From contig JAPLAU010000014.1 in assembly GCA_026393115.1 (NCBI GenBank), positions 124,001 through 188,000 on the forward strand: DNA of 64,000 nt, given 5' to 3'. This document shows positions 17,015-24,830 of this stretch, piece by piece (position 1 is the stretch's first letter; each line of letters opens with the position of its first letter). Both the position numbers and the translations under genes were made by a program. The notes beneath the pieces are model-generated. The model ran no database searches, had not been told where the DNA came from, and saw only the letters and a program-made list of their open reading frames with translations. This stretch comes from Actinomycetota bacterium (GTDB lineage: Bacteria > Actinomycetota > Actinomycetes > S36-B12 > CAIYMF01).

Positions 17015-18550
17015 ATGGCGATTCAGGATATTGATCAATCTGACCTCATCACGGCGGCCGCACTTGAGGAGAAGACCAAACTCAAGAAGCACTTTGGCCG
17101 CTTCGACATCTTTTTCTTCCTGATCTGCGCGATCGTCGGGGTCGACACCCTCGGTCAGGTCGCCGCCAGCGGGCCTCAAGGGTTTCTGTGGCTGATCTTC
17201 CTGTGCATTTTCTTCTTCGTCCCATACGGCCTGCTCGTGGCCGAACTCGGATCGGCGTTTCCCGAAGAGGGCGGCCCCTACGTCTGGACTCGCATGGCGT
17301 GGGGACGCCTACCGGCTGGACTGAACTCGATCTTCTTCTGGTTCGCTAACCCGGTATGGATCGGCTCGACTCTGGCACTACTCGTGATCGCCGCTTTGCA
17401 GAATTACGTCTTCCAGTTCGAAAATGGAAGTTGGGTGTGGTGGACCGTCGGCTTGGTCTACATCTGGTTCTCAGTGTGGTCAGCCATCTTGTCGTTCGGT
17501 GTCGGCAAGTGGATTCCGACCGTCGGAGCCTGGTGCCGAATCGCCCTTGTGGGCCTGTTCAGCATCACTACCGTCTTGTACGGCATTCAGTACGGCCTGC
17601 ACATTCCCGAGGCCGGCGAGTGGTCGCCCACGTGGATCGCTTTTGTCGCTCTTGTGCCCTTGCTGTTCTACAACTTGGTCGGATTCGAGCAGCCGAGCGC
17701 CGCCGGTGATGAGATGACAAACCCGCAAAAAGACGTACCCGTGTCCGTCATCCGAGGCATGCTCGTGTCGATCCTTTTGTATGGCCTCCCTATCCTGGCC
17801 ATCATTTTTGTGCTTCCGCCCGCGGACATTGCCGGAAATGGTGTCTCAGCCTTCCTTGACGCGGTCGACACCACGTTCAAGGTGTGGGGCGGCGCACAAG
17901 ACGCCATGGTGAAGGTCGCTGTCGTGATGTTCATCCTTGCCGTGGTCTCCAGCGCCAGCGCTTGGCTCATGGGCTCTGACCGAGCCCAAGCCATGGCCTC
18001 CATTGATGGCACCGGCCCTCGAAGCCTCGGCCATTTTTCTAGCAAGTTCGGCACACCGATCACCGTCAATGTGATTTCGGGAGTAATCGCTACATTGGTG
18101 TTCGCGGCATCAGGAGTGCTGGGCGGTGGTGACGCGGCCGCGGCATTCAACGTAACCCTCGGTGTCGTGCTGCTGTTCACCACGCTGTCGTACATCATCA
18201 TTTTCCCGGCGCTCATCAAACTGCGAAAGTCACATCCCCATGCCCCACGCCCCTACAAGGTTCCATTTGGAATGGCGGGTGTATGGATCTGTGGACTCCT
18301 GACCACAGGGTGGGCCGTGTTCGCATCGCTATTCGGAATCTTCCCTGGGTTGTTCGCCGATGGCCAACTTCTCAATGACGACGGACTGCCCGACGGCGTG
18401 ACGCGCGGGCAATACGAAAGCATTGTCTTTGCATCGATCGCAATCGCCCTGGTCGTCGGCGTCATCTTCTATATCGTCGGATCGTCGACCCGAAAAGACT
18501 TGGTCATCGACCCCGAGGTTCCGCTTGAACCGGCTGGTGAAATGGTCTGA
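17015..18550 (+). CDS. APC-superfamily amino acid/amine permease
   Basis: 511 residues with about 12 hydrophobic helices; the consensus GPQGFLW, EEGGPYVWTRMAWGRLPAGLN and NLVGFEQPSAAGDEM segments are APC-like. Starts at ATG 17015 after GGAGAGTG. Likely imports the amine oxidised by the adjacent, divergently transcribed copper amine oxidase; this is inferred from position. The DUF1185 gene follows after three bases, so they form an operon. Confidence 0.9.
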   Translation: MAIQDIDQSDLITAAALEEKTKLKKHFGRFDIFFFLICAIVGVDTLGQVAASGPQGFLWLIFLCIFFFVPYGLLVAELGSAFPEEGGPYVWTRMAWGRLPAGLNSIFFWFANPVWIGSTLALLVIAALQNYVFQFENGSWVWWTVGLVYIWFSVWSAILSFGVGKWIPTVGAWCRIALVGLFSITTVLYGIQYGLHIPEAGEWSPTWIAFVALVPLLFYNLVGFEQPSAAGDEMTNPQKDVPVSVIRGMLVSILLYGLPILAIIFVLPPADIAGNGVSAFLDAVDTTFKVWGGAQDAMVKVAVVMFILAVVSSASAWLMGSDRAQAMASIDGTGPRSLGHFSSKFGTPITVNVISGVIATLVFAASGVLGGGDAAAAFNVTLGVVLLFTTLSYIIIFPALIKLRKSHPHAPRPYKVPFGMAGVWICGLLTTGWAVFASLFGIFPGLFADGQLLNDDGLPDGVTRGQYESIVFASIAIALVVGVIFYIVGSSTRKDLVIDPEVPLEPAGEMV

Positions 18551-18553
18551 TCT

Positions 18554-19114
18554 ATGGCAACCATTCGATTGATCACTGTCACCACGCACGAAACCCTGCG
18601 TGAGAGCGGACACGACGTAGCGAAGCCGACCATCAAGGTCGTGGCAGCAGCCGTCATCACCAACCCACTCGCCGGGCAGGCACTCGAGCCTGACCTTGGC
18701 GAACTCGAGGAGATGAGCGCCGAAGTCAGCGCCATCTTGGCCGAGCGCGCCATCGCTGCCCTCGGTGCCTTGGGCGTCAGTCCCTCCGATGTTCATGGGT
18801 ATGGCAAGGGCGCCATTGTCGGAACCGACGGCGAACTCGAACACACCGCCGCCGTTCTGCACCCTCGATTCGGTGCGCCGGTGCGTGCGGCGATCGGCGG
18901 CGGAGCCGACATTATTCCGGGCACCAAGAAGGTGGGGCCGCCTGGAAGTTCAATCACGATGCCCATCAGCAACAAGGATGACCGCTGGGTCTTTGATGAC
19001 ATGGATTCGGCAGAAGTGAGCATCGGCGACGCCCCCCGGGCCAACGAAATCGTGATCGCGCTCGTTCTGTCGACCGGTGGTCGGCCTCACGCTCGAGTGC
19101 AGAAGCCCTCATGA
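18554..19114 (+). CDS. DUF1185 ('amino acid synthesis' family) protein
   Basis: 186 residues. The GYGKGAIVGTDGELEHTAAVLHPRFG, IGGGADIIPGTKKVG and ISNKDDRWVFDDMD blocks match the DUF1185 family, named after a putative amino-acid synthesis role that is not proven. The fold is known but the activity is not settled. Placed between the permease (3-base gap) and EthD gene (four-base ATGA overlap), so translationally coupled to both, which ties it to amine breakdown. A role in handling the aldehyde or a downstream intermediate is only a guess. Confidence 0.85.
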   Translation: MATIRLITVTTHETLRESGHDVAKPTIKVVAAAVITNPLAGQALEPDLGELEEMSAEVSAILAERAIAALGALGVSPSDVHGYGKGAIVGTDGELEHTAAVLHPRFGAPVRAAIGGGADIIPGTKKVGPPGSSITMPISNKDDRWVFDDMDSAEVSIGDAPRANEIVIALVLSTGGRPHARVQKPS

Positions 19115-19416
19115 CATTCAAAGCGATCATCCTGCTGCGTCGACGCGACGATATGACCCACGAGGAATTCGCTGCGTGGTGGCTCGACGAACACGCACCA
19201 CTCGCTGCAACACTTCCCGGGGTTCGCCGCCTGTGCTTCAACCTTGCCGACGACGGCGCAGCCTTCGACGGAGTGTCTGAGTTGTGGTTTGACACACGTG
19301 AGGACTTCGACGCGGCCTATGCGACCGAAATTGGAAAGGCAGTGGCGGCCGACTCGATGGCCCATCTGTCGGCGCGTGAGCGACTCTTCGCCGCTGAGAA
19401 CTTCATCGTCAACTAG
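19111..19416 (+). CDS. EthD-family small protein
   Basis: 101 residues, one ferredoxin-like domain: FKAIILLRRRDDMTHEEFAAWWLDEHAPLA with the conserved F/W-rich helix and HAPLA is the EthD hallmark, found in ring-cleavage isomerases, decarboxylases and accessory proteins of ether and aromatic degradation. The start overlaps the DUF1185 stop (ATGA). Last gene of the permease-DUF1185-EthD operon. The end overlaps the converging YihY/BrkB gene by 8 bases. Confidence 0.88.
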   Translation: MTFKAIILLRRRDDMTHEEFAAWWLDEHAPLAATLPGVRRLCFNLADDGAAFDGVSELWFDTREDFDAAYATEIGKAVAADSMAHLSARERLFAAENFIVN

Positions 19417-20311
19417 CTGCAGTCGGCGCTACCTCGGTCGGCTCAGGCTCTGGTCCGTCGCGCCGTAGACGTGCCTCAGCTTCGAGTACGACCGAGACGG
19501 CGACTCCCAGCAGCACAGCGATCGCCGTGATGTACGACCACAAGAGGATGGCGATGGGCGCTGCCACAGCGGAGTACACGCTGAACTCACCGAAAAGATG
19601 GTCGGTGTAGTACTGCAGTCCGATCGAGCCGATGAGCCACCCTGCTAGTGCGACGACGGCGCCCAGCATGTCGTAACGCAGGAGAGGTCGCACCGGCGAA
19701 CCCATCTGAAAGAGCAGCACAATGATCGCCCAGGTAAACACCCCGACCACGAGGTACATCGCGAGATCCCCCGCCGAACCACCAGAAGACGACATGCGAT
19801 CGGGACCAACCGCCATGAGCGCAACCGCGATTCCTGCGCCGATCAAACCGACTGTGTAGACCAGTAGCCCAAGTCCCCGATTTCTGGCGTATCCGTGATG
19901 TCGTGGCTGTCCGTGAATCACAGCCACGGACTCGGTGAAGGCGGCCACCATGCGGCTTCCTGACCAGAGCGCAATCACGACGCCGAGCAAGGTGAGGTCC
20001 GCGCGGCCGGTGCTCAATTGGTCGAGCATGGGCTTGATAAAGGTGTCGACCGCCTCCGGAGTCAGCACCTTGCTGGCCGCACTCAGCACGGACGCCTGAA
20101 ATGCCGCCAAGGCAGCGGGATCGCTGCGGCTTGCGATGAATCCAACGCTCGAAATGACCCCGAGGGCAATCCACGGAAGAGTAAAAGTGATCCAAAAAGC
20201 CGACTCGGCAGCCAGCCCAAAGAGCCGCGACTGTTCAAGAACGGAGAGGTACCGCCGGACTGGCTCAGGAAGCCAACTCAGCGTCGTCTTCATCCAGTTG
20301 GGTTTGCGCAC
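19409..20311 (-). CDS. YihY/BrkB-family membrane protein
   Basis: 300 residues, six hydrophobic segments. N-terminal FGLAAESAFWITFTLPWIALGVI, the FTESVAVIHGQPRHHG loop and YSAVAAPIAILLWSYITAIAVLLGVAVSVVLEAE are typical of the YihY/UPF0761 family (once annotated ribonuclease BN, which is wrong). Function unknown. A GTG start at 20311 is taken, an ATG at 20293 is in frame. Nothing ties it to the amine cluster other than converging with its last gene. Confidence 0.88.
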   Translation of the reverse strand: MRKPNWMKTTLSWLPEPVRRYLSVLEQSRLFGLAAESAFWITFTLPWIALGVISSVGFIASRSDPAALAAFQASVLSAASKVLTPEAVDTFIKPMLDQLSTGRADLTLLGVVIALWSGSRMVAAFTESVAVIHGQPRHHGYARNRGLGLLVYTVGLIGAGIAVALMAVGPDRMSSSGGSAGDLAMYLVVGVFTWAIIVLLFQMGSPVRPLLRYDMLGAVVALAGWLIGSIGLQYYTDHLFGEFSVYSAVAAPIAILLWSYITAIAVLLGVAVSVVLEAEARLRRDGPEPEPTEVAPTAAS

Positions 20312-20350
20312 CTGTCCACGCTAGACGATACGACCGCTACGCTGTCGGCC

Positions 20351-20623
20351 ATGGAGATCAGTGGCTTCATCAGTGCCATCGTTGTTGGACTCATTATCGG
20401 CATCCTCGGACGCCTCATGGTGAGCGGTCGTCAGCCTGCGGGCTGCATCGTGACGATGATTGTCGGAATCGTCGGTGCCCTCATCGGTGGCTGGATTGCC
20501 TCGATGTTTACCAACAATTTCTGGATCATTTTGTTGGTGCAGATTGTGGTCGCTGCCATCATCACCGCATTGATCTCGCCGCGCGTCAAGGACAGCACCC
20601 CGCCGCCACCCCCACCCATGTAG
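20351..20623 (+). CDS. GlsB/YeaQ/YmgE-family small membrane protein
   Basis: 90 residues with three hydrophobic helices: ISAIVVGLIIGILGRLMVSGRQPAGC, MIVGIVGALIGGWIAS and ILLVQIVVAAIITALI; the GRLMxxG...P pattern is the transglycosylase-associated (GlsB/YeaQ) family. Ends with a proline tail. General-stress proteins in many bacteria; the function is unclear. Lies just ahead of the RibD-like reductase with a 12-base gap, and 39 bases after the divergent YihY gene start. Confidence 0.85.
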   Translation: MEISGFISAIVVGLIIGILGRLMVSGRQPAGCIVTMIVGIVGALIGGWIASMFTNNFWIILLVQIVVAAIITALISPRVKDSTPPPPPPM

Positions 20624-20635
20624 GGGGTAGGTCGC

Positions 20636-21373
20636 GTGCAGCTGGCGTACCCGCGTAGTGAGCCGATCGACAACCTGACACCGCACTACCCGTGGCCCAG
20701 TAACGGTCGTTGGGTGCGTGCATCGATGGTGAGCACCGTCGACGGTTCAGGTGTAGGTCCAGACGGTCGCTCCGGAAGCATCAGCACTCCTGCCGACTTT
20801 GAACTGTTCAGGGCACTGCGCAATGACTGCGACGTGATCATCGTCGGTGCCGGCACGGCTCGCGGCGAAAACTACAACCCGCCGCGCAGTGCGCGCTTGG
20901 CGGTTGTCACCCGCAGCGGTCAACTTAACCCCGCGCTGCCTTTCATCTCTGCTGCCAGCGGCGATGCACTTCCCCTAGTACTGACATGCGAAGAAGCCGA
21001 CTCGTCCGCTCTGGCGGCGCTCGCAGGTCAAGCAGAGATTGTCTTCTGCGGAATCGGTTCAGTAGACCTACCTCGAGCGCTCGCGGAACTCCAGCAACGC
21101 GGGATGCGGCGGATGGTCGTCGAAGGTGGCCCGCAACTCCTTGCCGACCTCTTTGCCGACGACCTCGTCGACGAACTCGACCTTCAAATCACGCCATTTC
21201 TTGCGGGTGGTAGCTACACCACCCCACACACGCCGGGACGAATTCTGTCAGGCGCAGCCCTGCCGTCTCCGCCAGCGCATCTGACCCTTGAACACGTGAT
21301 TACCGACGGTGCGACGCTGTTTCTGCGCTACACCCGCGCCAGCGCGCCCCACACGACCCGTTCGGACGACTGA
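20636..21373 (+). CDS. RibD C-terminal-domain pyrimidine reductase / dihydrofolate reductase-like protein
   Basis: 245 residues, DHFR-like Rossmann fold: SMVSTVDGSGVGPDGRSGSIS, FRALRNDCDVIIVGAGTAR and MVVEGGPQLLADLFADDLVDEL are typical of the stand-alone RibD_C reductases used in riboflavin synthesis (5-amino-6-ribosylamino-uracil reduction) or related NADPH reactions. The GTG start has GGGGGTAGG upstream. No other riboflavin gene is nearby, so the substrate is uncertain. One base separates its stop from the ligC start. Confidence 0.88.
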   Translation: MQLAYPRSEPIDNLTPHYPWPSNGRWVRASMVSTVDGSGVGPDGRSGSISTPADFELFRALRNDCDVIIVGAGTARGENYNPPRSARLAVVTRSGQLNPALPFISAASGDALPLVLTCEEADSSALAALAGQAEIVFCGIGSVDLPRALAELQQRGMRRMVVEGGPQLLADLFADDLVDELDLQITPFLAGGSYTTPHTPGRILSGAALPSPPAHLTLEHVITDGATLFLRYTRASAPHTTRSDD

Positions 21374-21374
21374 C

Positions 21375-22475
21375 ATGCACCTTCCCGTCATGCCGTTCGT
21401 CGCGCCCATGCTTGCCAAGCCACTGCGTACGTTTCCGACCCCAGAATCGATCGACGGTGGAGTTGCCTACGAACCGAAATGGGACGGCTTTCGCTGCATT
21501 CTGTATCGCGATGGTGACGAGGTCGTGGTCGGAAGCCGCGACGGTAAAGACCTCACACACTGCTTCCCCGAAGTTGTCGACATGGCGCGCCAGCAACTGC
21601 CCAGGCGCATCGTTGTTGACGGTGAACTCATCATCGTGGCCGACGACCACTTGGATTTCGAGGCTCTCGGCTCTCGCATCCGACCCCGAAGTGAGGCAGG
21701 GGGCACCAACATCGCGTCGCTTGCCGAGCAGCACCCCGCGCACCTCGTGGCCTTCGATCTGCTCGCACTAGAAGACCGTTCGTTGATCAACGAACCGTTC
21801 GCAGCAAGGCGCACATTTCTGGAAGGCACCCTCGGCACGCCCGCCGATCGCGTGCACCTCACACCGCTCACGCTCAACGCTGATCTAGCGATGCGATGGT
21901 TCAACGAGTTTGAAGGTGCAGGTCTCGATGGTCTGATCATCAAGCCCCTCGTCGCCCCCTACTCCACCGGCGCCCGAACGATGTTCAAGTTCAAGCACAC
22001 TCGCACGGCCGACGTAGTGGTCGCGGGGTGGCGCGAACACAAGACGGTCGCATCCGATGGCTCGCCCCTTCTCGGATCGCTGCTGCTCGGCGCCTACGAC
22101 GACGATGGGCGGCTCCACCATCTCGGTGTGTGCGCGGCATTCACGGCCAAACGGCGCGCGGAACTCGTTTCCGAGTTGGCCTCGCTCACCGTCGCGGCAG
22201 ACGAGCAGCATCCGTGGGTTGATGCAGTGGAAGGAACGCGTGCGCCGGGCGGTGCGTCGCGCTGGACCGGCGGTCGCGACCTCTCGTTTCACCCACTGCG
22301 TCCTGAGCGCGTGGTCGAAGTCGGATACGACCAACTTCAAGGCGACCGTTTCCGACACACGGCCGCATTCGTTCGCTGGCGTCCCGACCGCGACGCGATC
22401 TCATGCACGTACGAGCAGTTTGACCGACCTGAGCCCTACGACATCGCTGACGTTTTGGGTGCGCAGAGCAGGTAG
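21375..22475 (+). CDS. ligC: ATP-dependent DNA ligase, LigC type
   Basis: 366 residues. The active-site KxDG is EPKWDGFRC near residue 35; the RIVVDGELI, GLDGLIIKP and FKFKHTRTADVVVAGW motifs (nucleotidyl-transferase motifs III-V) and a C-terminal OB-fold (ending FRHTAAFVRWRPDRD) are all present. Seals nicks and supports alternative end joining or base excision repair in mycobacteria. Starts one base after the reductase stop. The 3' end overlaps the converging small membrane-protein gene by 40 bases. A separate LigD-type polymerase lies 2.3 kb away. Confidence 0.92.
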   Translation: MHLPVMPFVAPMLAKPLRTFPTPESIDGGVAYEPKWDGFRCILYRDGDEVVVGSRDGKDLTHCFPEVVDMARQQLPRRIVVDGELIIVADDHLDFEALGSRIRPRSEAGGTNIASLAEQHPAHLVAFDLLALEDRSLINEPFAARRTFLEGTLGTPADRVHLTPLTLNADLAMRWFNEFEGAGLDGLIIKPLVAPYSTGARTMFKFKHTRTADVVVAGWREHKTVASDGSPLLGSLLLGAYDDDGRLHHLGVCAAFTAKRRAELVSELASLTVAADEQHPWVDAVEGTRAPGGASRWTGGRDLSFHPLRPERVVEVGYDQLQGDRFRHTAAFVRWRPDRDAISCTYEQFDRPEPYDIADVLGAQSR

Positions 22476-22750
22476 GCGAGCACGGCCGCGACGACTGAGA
22501 CCAGCACAACCGACGGCCAGGCGCCTATCGCATTGCCCAACGGATGTGACACGACAAAAGCAAACCCGAAAATCAGAACCGCCGTCACGGTGCGCCATGG
22601 GCCTGCGGTGCGCCACCACTGCCACGCACACCACGCACCGCCAAGTAGCAGAACGATTCCACCCAGTGGGCGGTTGCCGGTGAGTTGGGCCACACCAAAG
22701 CCCACGAGGAGCGAGACAGCGCCTACGACGGGCACCAACCACGGCTTCAT
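22436..22750 (-). CDS. Small membrane protein of unknown function
   Basis: 104 residues with about four hydrophobic helices (VVGAVSLLVGFGVAQL, IVLLLGGAWCAWQWW, TAVLIFGFAFVVS, VLVSVVAAVLAYLL). No family is recognised with certainty. The ATG at 22750 is used; ATG 22798 and a GTG are in frame, the former inside the MBL gene end, so it might be coupled to MBL translation. Antisense overlap of 40 bases with ligC. Confidence 0.6.
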   Translation of the reverse strand: MKPWLVPVVGAVSLLVGFGVAQLTGNRPLGGIVLLLGGAWCAWQWWRTAGPWRTVTAVLIFGFAFVVSHPLGNAIGAWPSVVLVSVVAAVLAYLLCAPKTSAMS

Positions 22751-22769
22751 GCTCTTCGCAGACGCCTGC

Positions 22770-23393
22770 TCAGTGGCCACGCGCCACCCATGCGTCATAG
22801 GAAGTGGCCTCGGCACCGATCGTCGTCTCGTCACCATGACCGGTGAGTACGCGCGTTCCCGATGGCAGTGTCAGCAGTCGCTCGCGAATGGAATCGAGAA
22901 TGGTGGGAAAGTCGCTGAACGATCGACCCGTGGCTCCCGGTCCACCGTGGAAGAGCGTGTCACCGGACAGCAACACGCCAATTTCCGGAACGTAGAGACA
23001 CACACCGCCCGGCGAATGTCCCGGCGTGTGAATCACCTCAACGCGTAGACCCGCCACCTCAATCACATCACCGTCAAGCATCGTCGACGGGGTGCGATCG
23101 GGGTGCACGACTTCCCACAACATCAGGTCATCGGGGTGCAGCAGTAGTGGCGCTGACGTGGCATCGGCCAAGTCGCCGGCAACACCGATGTGATCGTTGT
23201 GCGCGTGAGTGCAGATGATCGCCGCCACCGCGCGATCACCTACTACATCGAGAACCGCGTCGGCGTTGTGTGCCGCATCGACAATCACCACTTCAGCGTC
23301 GTCGCCGACGATCCACACATTGTTCTCGACGTCCCACGTGCCGCCGTCGAGTGAGAACGTTCCACTTGTGACTACTCGCTCAACGCGCGCCAT
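22770..23393 (-). CDS. MBL-fold metallo-hydrolase, mycothiol-linked
   Basis: 207 residues. Metal site THAHNDHIG (HxHxDH) near residue 60, then HTPGHSPGGVC and LLSGDTLFHGG; a glyoxalase-II-like fold. In mycobacteria the orthologue (as Rv2260) sits with mscR, and is thought to act on mycothiol thioesters such as those made during formaldehyde detoxification. The ATG overlaps the mscR stop by one base, so the two are co-translated. The substrate is inferred from that pairing. Confidence 0.9.
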   Translation of the reverse strand: MARVERVVTSGTFSLDGGTWDVENNVWIVGDDAEVVIVDAAHNADAVLDVVGDRAVAAIICTHAHNDHIGVAGDLADATSAPLLLHPDDLMLWEVVHPDRTPSTMLDGDVIEVAGLRVEVIHTPGHSPGGVCLYVPEIGVLLSGDTLFHGGPGATGRSFSDFPTILDSIRERLLTLPSGTRVLTGHGDETTIGAEATSYDAWVARGH

Positions 23394-24478
23394 TAAAGAA
23401 CGACCACACTGCGCAGTACGTCACCGTGATGCATCTTCTCGAATGCAGCCTCAACATCGTCGAGGCCGATTTCCTCACTCACAAACTTGTCGAGCGGAAG
23501 TCGACCCTGAAGGTACAGGTCGATCAGCATGGGGAAGTCACGCGATGGAAGGCAATCGCCGTACCAACTTGACTTCAGTGATCCTCCGCGACCGAAGAAG
23601 TCGATGAGCGGAAGTTCAAGGCGCATGTCGGGGCTGGGCACACCCACCAGAACCACAGTGCCGGCGAGGTCGCGCGCGTAGAAGGCCTGCTCGTACGTTT
23701 CCGGGCGGCCGACGGCATCGATCACAACGTCGGCGCCGTTGCCGTCGGTGAGTTCCTGAATCGCTTCGACAGCATTGCGTTCACGCGAGTTGATCGTGTG
23801 CGTGGCACCGAATTCCTTGGCCCACTCGAGTTTGCGATCGTCGACATCGACGGCGATGATGCGGCCCGCGCCGGCGAGGCGAGCACCCGCAATTGCCGCG
23901 TCGCCCACGCCGCCGCAACCGATGACAGCTACCGAGTCACCACGTGACACGTTGCCGGTATTGAGCGCGGCGCCGAGACCAGCCATCACTCCGCAACCGA
24001 GCAGTCCGGCAACCTGAGGAGTGGCAGCGGGGTCGACCTTGGTGCACTGGCCAGCAGCGACGAGCGTCTTGTCGGCGAATGCGCCGATTCCGAGCGCAGG
24101 AGACAGCGGCGTGCCATCTTCGAGGGTCATCGACTGGTGCGCGTTGTGGGTGCTGAAGCAGTACCAGGGCCGGCCGCGCAGACAGGCTCGACAGGTGCCG
24201 CACACCGCACGCCAGTTGAGAATCACGTAGTCGCCGACAGCAACCTCGGTCACGCCTTCACCCACCAACTCGACATGTCCGGCAGCCTCATGTCCGAGCA
24301 AGAACGGGAACTGATCGTTGATGGCGCCCTCGCGGTAGTGAAGGTCGGTGTGGCACACCCCGCACGCGGCAATCTTCACGACCACTTCACCGGGCCCCGG
24401 GTCGGGAATGATGATCGTCTCGATGCTGACAGGGGCGCCCTTTTCGAGTGCGACAACTCCACGGACCTTCTGCGGCAT
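23393..24478 (-). CDS. mscR: S-(hydroxymethyl)mycothiol dehydrogenase / S-nitrosomycothiol reductase
   Basis: 361-residue zinc alcohol dehydrogenase, class III-like but of the mycothiol type. Catalytic zinc region [13 protein letters not shown] and [12 protein letters not shown]; structural zinc cysteines [15 protein letters not shown]; the NAD site [18 protein letters not shown]. Oxidises the formaldehyde-mycothiol adduct and reduces S-nitrosomycothiol. The start ATG at 24478 follows AAGGAGCAGTC; the open frame upstream lies in repeat DNA and is ignored. Its presence marks a mycothiol-making actinobacterium. Confidence 0.93.
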   Translation of the reverse strand: MPQKVRGVVALEKGAPVSIETIIIPDPGPGEVVVKIAACGVCHTDLHYREGAINDQFPFLLGHEAAGHVELVGEGVTEVAVGDYVILNWRAVCGTCRACLRGRPWYCFSTHNAHQSMTLEDGTPLSPALGIGAFADKTLVAAGQCTKVDPAATPQVAGLLGCGVMAGLGAALNTGNVSRGDSVAVIGCGGVGDAAIAGARLAGAGRIIAVDVDDRKLEWAKEFGATHTINSRERNAVEAIQELTDGNGADVVIDAVGRPETYEQAFYARDLAGTVVLVGVPSPDMRLELPLIDFFGRGGSLKSSWYGDCLPSRDFPMLIDLYLQGRLPLDKFVSEEIGLDDVEAAFEKMHHGDVLRSVVVL

Positions 24479-24800
24479 GACTGCTCCTTGGCTGGTGAAC
24501 TGTGGCTCGGCGTGTGCGGAATTCCCCGCGCGCGTCCACCATACGCGGAGGTTACGAACGGCGACCGAGGCCACGCGCACTGGGCCCCACGACGAGATCC
24601 TGCGCAGCGGTGGTCCTCCTCGGGCACCGCCACATTTCCCTCGCCCCGACTACGTACCTCGCACCGGCCATCTTTCCCTCGCACCGCCAACTTTTCCTCG
24701 CACCGGCCACTGCCCGAGACAAGCTTCCCCGGAATCTTTTGTCAGAAGGTGCCCGTCCCGGGATTCTTTGGTCAAAAGATGCCCCTGGGAAAGGTTGAAT
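24479..24800. other. Non-coding interval with 20-nt tandem units and repeat copy 3
   Basis: 322 bases between the mscR start and the LigD-polymerase stop. The left half holds the mscR upstream region; 24658-24710 has three tandem units beginning CTCGCACCG; 24731-24830 is repeat copy 3. Apparent open frames here are repeat-derived. Confidence 0.75.
24658..24710 (+). repeat. Tandem repeat, about 20-nt unit beginning CTCGCACCG
   Basis: Three units, starting at 24658, 24678 and 24697 (20, 19 and a partial 14 nt), each beginning CTCGCACCG followed by GCCA-like and TTTCC-like parts. A degenerate fourth unit seems to lie just upstream (TCGCCCCGA near 24641). They abut repeat copy 3. Confidence 0.75.
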
Positions 24801-24830
24801 TCACACGGAATCGGAATCGGAGTCGTGCCG
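24731..24830 (-). repeat. Gene-3'-end repeat element, copy 3, overlapping the LigD-polymerase stop
   Basis: Homologous, on the opposite strand, to copy 1 (8271-8390). Read leftward it gives CGGCACGACT, a short CCGATT tract of about 2.5 units, then two units with cores CTTTTGACCAAAG (24761-24784) and CTTCTGACAAAAG (24731-24754), period 30. The hexamer tract encodes the last residues of the polymerase (DSDSDSV) and its stop codon. Sense orientation relative to that gene, as with copy 1. Confidence 0.85.
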
